A stretch of 64,000 nucleotides of DNA from Pezizomycotina sp. ARF18 (taxonomy: Eukaryota; Ascomycota), in contig AZLU01000050.1 in assembly GCA_002224055.1 (NCBI GenBank), forward strand, positions 1 through 64,000, given 5' to 3'. The translations under genes and the position numbers were made by a program. The notes beneath the pieces were generated by a model that did not search any database, had not been told where the DNA came from, and saw only the letters and a list, made by a program, of their open reading frames with translations. Of this stretch, positions 59,175 to 64,000 are shown in pieces. Within the stretch, counting starts at the first letter, position 1. The number at the start of each line of letters is the position of its first letter.

Positions 59175-59745
59175 TATGCTTTTAATGAGTTCAATTTTAA
59201 TTTTATTAAGTAGTGCCGTTACTTTTAGACGGGATAACTATATGCCCCTTAGAATAACTATTTTAGTATTAATTATCTGATCTGTTTTAAGCTATGAAAT
59301 GTTATTCTTATTGCTTTGCTTAACAGGGATTTTTATATATAGTAGTGTATATCAAGTTCTACTTAGACGCTTCTTGGGTAGCTGGTTTACTTCTAACGTT
59401 GATAAATTTTTACGTAAAAAAATAATGCGTATTTATCAACATCTTTATATTTAACTATGTTAAAAAGATTATTTGCCTATAGCACTATAAGTCATGTAGG
59501 GTTTATATTTAAAGTTTCTTCTGCAATTTTCCATTTTTGATATCCACTGATCCACCTCTTGGGAAGCTCGTTTACTTCTAACGTTGATAAATTTTTACGT
59601 AAAAATATAATGCGTATTTATCAATATCTTTATGTTTAACTATCTCCATATCTAAGATATGGAGTTTATTATTATTATTTCTTACAAAATCTAATGAATG
59701 ACTAAGTATTGCCAATATATTGGCTCTTATAATATTTAACCCTTA
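59175..59745 (+). pseudogene. Mosaic of nad2 pieces
   Basis: 59177-59370: start of nad2 (AGTTCAATTTTAATTTTATT; GTGCCGTTACTTTTAGACGG). 59460: LKRLFAYSTISHVGFIFKV, a conserved internal nad2 motif. 59530: IFHFWYPL. GGxAGCTxGTTTACTTCTAA plus CGTTGATAAATTTTTACG occurs twice (59378, 59558). 59690: SIANILALIIFNP end as at 39715. A palindrome CTCCATATCTAAGATATGGA lies at 59643. Confidence 0.7.
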
Positions 59746-60575
59746 ATGAATAAAAAAAGACAAATGAACTTTTCTACTTCTAGCTCTCCTCCTAAGGGGG
59801 GGAGTAACAATAATATAATACCAGCAGTGGGATATACCAATGCTGATGCTCAAAAACTGCAAATTCTTTTAGAAAATAAAGGAAAATCAGGGATTTATTT
59901 ATGAAAACATAAAACAAATGGAAAGTTATATGTTGGAAGCTCACAGGATCTTGCACGTCGTTTAAAACAATATTATAATATTAATCATCTTACTAAAAGA
60001 TCTAGTATGGTTATAAATAGAGCTTTATTAAAGGAAGGATATGCTTCTTTTAGTTTATATATACTAGAATATTGCGAAGAAAAAGATCTTATAAAAAGAG
60101 AGCAATATTATTTAGATACTTTAAAACCAGAGTATAATATTTTAAAATTAGCAGGTTCATCTTTGGGTTATAAACACACGAAAGAAACTATCGATAAGAT
60201 ATCTAGTGCTCTAATAGGGGCAAAACGGTCGCAAGAAACTCTAGCTAAATTGAGCGTTGCTCGAAAGGGAGAAAAAATCCTATGTTTGGAAAAAAGCATT
60301 CTGATATAACTATAGCTAAGATGTCTAATGCTAAAATCGGGCTATATGCAGGAGAAAAAAATCCTATGTTTGGTAAGCATAACCCAAGACCTGAAGGGGC
60401 AGGAAGACCTTCCAAAAAAATAGAAGTTATTGATGTTAAAAATAATATAACAACTATATATGATTCTATAGCTGCAGCAGCATTAGCTTTAAATATTAAT
60501 CAATCAACAATTTCTAATTATTTCGCTCGTAATCAGAAGCTTTGTAAAAATCAATATGTCTTTAAAAAGTTGTAA
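59746..60575 (+). pseudogene. GIY-YIG homing endonuclease, best preserved (one frame break)
   Basis: MNKKRQMNFSTSSSPPKGG, NADAQKLQILLENKGKSGI, YLWKHKTNGKLYVGSSQDL, ARRLKQYYNINHLTK, EGYASFSLYILEYCEEKDL, KREQYYLDTLKPEYNILKL, AGSSLGYKHTKETIDKISS, ARKGEKNPMFGKKHSDITI, GEKNPMFGKHNPRPEGAGR, PSKKIEVIDVKNNITTIYD and SIAAAALALNINQSTISNY. The only break is in the A run at about 60274 (GEKNPMFGK). About 275 residues: GIY-YIG nuclease, then NUMOD3 repeats, then a helix-turn-helix. Catalytic Tyr, Tyr, Arg and Glu are all present. Confidence 0.88.
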
Positions 60576-60953
60576 TCAAAATAATCAATAATATTTATAT
60601 ATATTCTGGATACAAAAATTGAATATATAATACAAATGTTGTATATGTGGAAAGTCTAGTACTATTTAATCTATAAACCCACAACTTTGCTGTGGATTAA
60701 TAATTATAAAATAAAAATTTTTATTTTATAAAATTATATAAATTGTTTAGGATAAAATCCTTATATTTAATAGAAATTAATAATCATAAATTTGTTAATA
60801 GTTATACAGCTTTTTTTAGAAAAAGAATAAGCATTGAAATTATATTTTATGATACTGAGATAATTTATATGGAGAGTAATAAAAAAAATTAAATTTTTTA
60901 GGTTAATCAAGAAACCAAATTTAGCTTATATGTATCAGAATATAATCTATATA
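60576..60953. other. AT-rich spacer before nad2
   Basis: A small inverted repeat ATAAACCCACAACTTTGC..GTGG at 60672. No gene. Confidence 0.5.
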
Positions 60954-61022
60954 AAAGATATAGTTTAATGGTAAAACGAAAATAATATTTTTATTTTCAA
61001 GTTCGAGACTTGGATATCTTAA
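60954..61022 (+). tRNA. tRNA-like sequence abutting nad2, copy 7
   Basis: AAAGATA/TATCTTA, D arm GTTTAATGGTAAAAC, T arm TTCAAG-TTCGAGA-CTTGGA, central hairpin GAAAAT-AATATTTTT-ATTTTC. It ends one base before the nad2 ATG. It may serve as the 5' processing point of nad2 mRNA. Confidence 0.55.
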
Positions 61023-61023
61023 T

Positions 61024-61878
61024 ATGCTTTTAATGAGTTCAATTTTAATATTATTAAGTAGTGCCGTTACTTTTAGACGGGATAAGGCTATATCCTTTAA
61101 TAGAATAACTATGATAGTATTACTTTATTCATCTATTTTAGGCTATGAAACGTTATTCTTATTGCCTTTACAATCAGGAATTGGTATATATGGTGGTTTA
61201 TATCAAGTATCATCTTTAACGCAAACATTTGTAGTTTTTATTTCTATACTGAGCATTATAATACTTCAATTAAGCTCTTTCTATTATAGACATTTAGAAC
61301 ATAAAGGAAATATATTTGATAACAAATCAGACTCAGACGAACGTTTCGATTTTATTTTAAAAGAAGAAATAAAAAAACAGATAATGTTTATCAAAATCAA
61401 AATTATAATAAGATTTCTGATTTATTAGAAGAAGAAATAAAAATAATTGAGTACCCTCTGGTAATTTTATTTATATTAATTGGAGCAATGTGTTTAATGT
61501 CTAGTAGTGATTTAATATCTATGTTTTTATCTATTGAATTACAAAGTTATGGATTATATATATTAGCAACAATGTTTAAAGATTCAGAATATGCTACATC
61601 TGCTGGGTTAACATATTTTTTACTGGGTGGATTATCATCTTGCTTTATATTGTTAGGATCAAGCTTGCTATATGTAAATACCGGTTTAACTTATTTAGAT
61701 GGTATATATATTATATAATTTAATGGACACTAGCCTGTTAAATAATTATTCGACAGGTATGGGCCTTATCGAAGAAAATATATATAATACACAAGAAATA
61801 AATAGTCCTATTCAATCTCTTAATATTTCATTAGTAATATTATCAGTTGGTTATTTATTTAAAGTTTCTTCTGCACCT
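61024..61878 (+). CDS. nad2: NADH dehydrogenase subunit 2, exon 1 (two frame breaks)
   Basis: Membrane subunit of complex [38 protein letters not shown] and [19 protein letters not shown]; after a break near 61378 [76 protein letters not shown] and [11 protein letters not shown]; after a break near 61718 [19 protein letters not shown] and [16 protein letters not shown]. Conserved [11 protein letters not shown] and [13 protein letters not shown] motifs are clear. It ends GCA CCT before intron 1. Confidence 0.92.
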
Positions 61879-62673
61879 ATCCAATGATCTAGGAAATCAA
61901 TGTTTAGGGTACAACTGTCAAACTCCGGAAATTCCCTAAAGCTTCTGATACCAAGCTATATCCTAAAAGTTATAAGTGGATGAATTAATAAATCATGTAA
62001 GGTAAAAAGTCAGAAGATTATTGAAAAAGAAATGGGTAATCGCGGATCTAAGTTAGTAGCATATAAAAATGTTATTCTAAAAGAGCAACGAGTAAACGAC
62101 AGTTTATTAGGTAATTATATTAGCCCATATTTAAAATATACTCTAATAGATTCCGAAAGGAATTATTAAATCAGAATCCTTTCTAAACAAATTAATAAAT
62201 TCATCCGATTATACTCTAGTATAGCTATTGATCAGTATGAATTGAAGCAAAATAAAGTAAATATGTCTTGATTCTTTTGTGGACTTGTTGATGGGGAAGG
62301 CTGTTTTATTGTAAGTATTTTTAAAGACAAAAAAAGTAAAATTGGTTTAACAGTTAAATTAATTTTTAAAATTGCTTTACATAAAAAGGACAAAGCTTTA
62401 TTAGAACAGATACAAAGTATCTGAGGTATAGGTAATATATCTCTAAGTGGTAATTGTTATCAATATCGTGTAGAATCAATAAAAGATTTTCCAATAGTCT
62501 ATTATTGTTTACCAACCATAATTACTACTTTTATAGCAATAATTATAAATATTTTTAAATTAATATTTAATTTTATATTTAGTTCACTTCGCTGACAGGA
62601 AGAAAAATTATTAGGATGCAAGTTATATAAATTTATTAACTTAGTTATTTGCATGATAAATCTGATTTACATG
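61879..62673 (+). other. Group I intron in nad2 (intron 1)
   Basis: After CCT; core blocks TGTCAAACTCCGGAAATTCC, CTAAAGCTTCTGATACCAAG, AATCGCGGATCTAAG and CAACGAGTAAACGACAG. It ends TTGCATGATAAATCTGATTT plus ACATG. Removal joins GCA CCT to TTC CAT TTT TGA, giving A-P-F-H-F-W. Confidence 0.87.
62032..62620 (+). pseudogene. Half LAGLIDADG endonuclease fused to a nad2-like piece
   Basis: The frame from ATG 62032 (MGNRGSKLVAYKNVILKEQ) has one TAA near 62167, then continues SSIAIDQYELKQNKVNMSW, FFCGLVDGEGCFIVSIFKD, KIALHKKDKALLEQIQSIW and GNCYQYRVESIKDF. It then reads VYYCLPTIITTFIAIIINI, which matches the nad2 motif VYDAIPTIVTTFxAII, not an endonuclease. Domain 2 is missing. With TGA as Trp the frame stays open through exon 2 into intron 2, ending at 62990. 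Confidence 0.72.
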
Positions 62674-62691
62674 TTCCATTTTTGATCACCT
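62674..62691 (+). CDS. nad2: nad2 exon 2, an 18-nt micro-exon
   Basis: TTC CAT TTT TGA TCA CCT encodes F-H-F-W-S-P, the invariant AxPFHFWSPD motif of nad2, between two introns that both follow a CCT. The next residues (DVYDAIPTIVTT..) are not adjacent, so the second intron starts at 62692. Confidence 0.8.
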
Positions 62692-62899
62692 AAAAATTGG
62701 GTGAAACTATCAAACTCCAAAGATACTCTAAAGCTTCTGATACCAAGCTATTGTCGAAAGGCAATAAGTGGATGAATTAATTACTCATGTAAGGTAACAA
62801 GTCCGAAGATTTCTAAAAAAAGAGTGAGTAATTGTGGATCTAATTCAGTAGATGCTATTGTAAAAGAGCAACGAGTAAATGGTAGTGGATGCATTATAT

Positions 62900-63262
62900 C
62901 TAAATCAATAATGCATTTAAAACGTACTCTAATTAATTTCGAAAGAAATTATCAAGTAAAAACCCTTTCTAATCAATCTTCTCGTTAGAAAATTTTATTC
63001 TTCTTTAATAACTCCACAACCACAAATTAAACTAAATCCTTATTTTATAACTGGATTTACTGATGGTGAAGGTTGCTTTTCAGTAATGATTTTAAAAAAT
63101 CCACGGACTAAACCGGTTGAAGGGTTCAAGCAAGATTATTAATTAATATACATAAAAAAAATAAAATTATTTTGAGTGGAATACAGGCTTCTTTTAAAGG
63201 TATAGGAAATTTGTATAATCATGGAAAAGATGGTGTTCAATATTTAGTATCTCTTATTTAAA
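62900..63262 (+). pseudogene. LAGLIDADG domain 1 fragment in nad2 intron 2
   Basis: KFYSSLITPQPQIKLNPYF, ITGFTDGEGCFSVMILKNP, IYIKKNKIILSGIQASF and GIGNLYNHGKDGVQYLVS, then the homology ends. One break near 63140. 63263-63525 has no recognisable gene. Confidence 0.72.
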
Positions 63263-63525
63263 TACTAAGTTACAAATAATTTAAATGGATCCTTTTTTTT
63301 TATGGTTTTTATTGATAATTTCTCATTAATTTATATGACTTTAATTAACAAATATTGGTAGTTTATTTTCAGGCCATTTGTAATAATAACCAAAAAAACC
63401 TGAGCTATTGATTTACATTTTTAAAAAAAATTTGGCGTACTATTGCGACTGGTGAAAAACTTTCACAAAAGTCTTTAATTAATTCTCTGTCTATAAATAT
63501 ATCGAGATTATAAATAAACAAAACA

Positions 63526-64000
63526 ATGAAAAATAAAAATAATAAATTTATAAACCCTACTTTTATTACAGGGTTTACAGATGCTGAGGGATCATTCACA
63601 ATTTTTATTCTAAAAAATCCAAAATCTAAAATAGGTTGAAGTATTCAAATTCTTTTTGTAATCACTTCCTCTCTTAAGAGAGGAAGCTAGCGATCTTGGA
63701 ATTCATTCAAAAATCTTTTAGGGGAATAGGGAAAATTTATAAAAAAGGTGAATATGGTATACAGTATCGAGTTACTTCTTTAGTTGATATACAAAAAGTT
63801 ATAATTCCTCATTTTGATAAGTTTCCTTTAATTACTCAGAAGCGGGCTGATTTTGAACTTTTTAAAATGGTTATTGAAATGATTAATCGTAAAGAACATT
63901 TAACTATTGAAGGGTTACATAAAATTGTTGCCATTAAAGCTTCAATGAATAAAGGTCTTTCAGATGAATTAAAAAAAGCCTTTTCTGCCGTAATTTTTGT
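63526..64000 (+). pseudogene. LAGLIDADG endonuclease with palindrome insert, truncated by the window
   Basis: MKNKNNKFINPTFITGFTD, AEGSFTIFILKNPKSKIGW and SIQILFVI; then the palindrome at 63663-63687 replaces the usual IGLHKKD and brings a TAG. It resumes as SWNSFKNLLGE-like, shifting to GIGKIYKKGEYGVQYRVTS, IPHFDKFPLITQKRADFEL, MINRKEHLTIEGLHKIVAI and KASMNKGLSDELKKAFSAV at the window end. Domain 2 lies outside. Confidence 0.8.
63663..63687. repeat. Palindromic element inside a LAGLIDADG gene
   Basis: CACTTCCTCTCTTAAGAGAG and GAAGC, same family as 3313, 30939 and 58514. Confidence 0.82.

Larger units (their letters stand above)
62692..64000 (+). other. Group I intron in nad2 (intron 2), runs past the window
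   Basis: Core blocks AACTATCAAACTCCAAAG, CTCTAAAGCTTCTGATACC, AATTGTGGATCTAA and CAACGAGTAAATGG. Two endonuclease parts lie in it (62900-63260 and 63526 onward). No exon 3 before the window ends. Confidence 0.8.

Overview
This window is mitochondrial DNA of a fungus. The evidence is cytochrome b, ATP synthase subunits 6 and 8, NADH dehydrogenase subunit 2, ribosomal protein S3, a large-subunit rRNA and some two dozen tRNA genes, all on the + strand, in very AT-rich DNA. TGA is read as tryptophan (code 4): it lies at invariant Trp positions, e.g. YAWNFG at 5788 and NNGWLLRY in cob. An rps3 gene, many group I introns with LAGLIDADG genes, free-standing GIY-YIG genes and double-hairpin elements fit a large mitogenome of an early-diverging lineage (Glomeromycota or another Mucoromycota-like group). 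The species cannot be fixed from this window, and the lineage call is inference.

Layout. 1-5700: decayed homing-endonuclease pieces and repeats, a tRNA-Leu, tRNA-Tyr and tRNA-Arg. 5701-8452: cob exons 1 and 2, then an intron start with no third exon in the window. 9165-13079: atp8 and a three-exon atp6. 13.1-25.5 kb: repeat-rich tRNA country with Ile, Lys, Gly, Ser(GCU), Trp, Asp, Ser(UGA) and Pro, a possible 5' piece of rns, and broken endonuclease genes. About 25.6-31.5 kb: rnl, with one intron carrying a LAGLIDADG gene. 31.5-40.1 kb: duplicated gene pieces (nad2 5' part, the tRNA-Arg/cob leader, an intron-less atp6 piece), an unidentified ORF, and tRNA-Thr, Val, Glu and Met. About 40.1-47.0 kb: a compositionally distinct block full of short palindromes with a GIY-YIG gene, tRNA-Ile and an intact unidentified 236-residue ORF. 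47-61 kb: more modules of tRNA, leader and endonuclease gene, tRNA-Val, Met, Leu, Ala, Phe, Leu, Met and Asn, and rps3. 61.0-64.0 kb: nad2 exons 1 and 2, with the gene running off the window.

The striking theme is modular duplication. Four kinds of unit recur: (i) a tRNA with anticodon UCA plus about 250-330 bp of conserved leader, six copies, one upstream of rps3 and the others before endonuclease genes or an unknown ORF; (ii) the last codons of rps3 with its 3' flank and a tRNA-Val- or Ala-like gene; (iii) a tRNA-like sequence plus the start of nad2; (iv) GIY-YIG genes followed by tRNA genes or by host-gene ends. Palindromes and double-hairpin elements sit inside endonuclease genes and even inside tRNA anticodons. 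Many coding frames carry single-base breaks in A or T runs, which may be true decay or consensus errors.

I recognise no promoter consensus or terminator. No CRISPR array, IS element or origin is visible.
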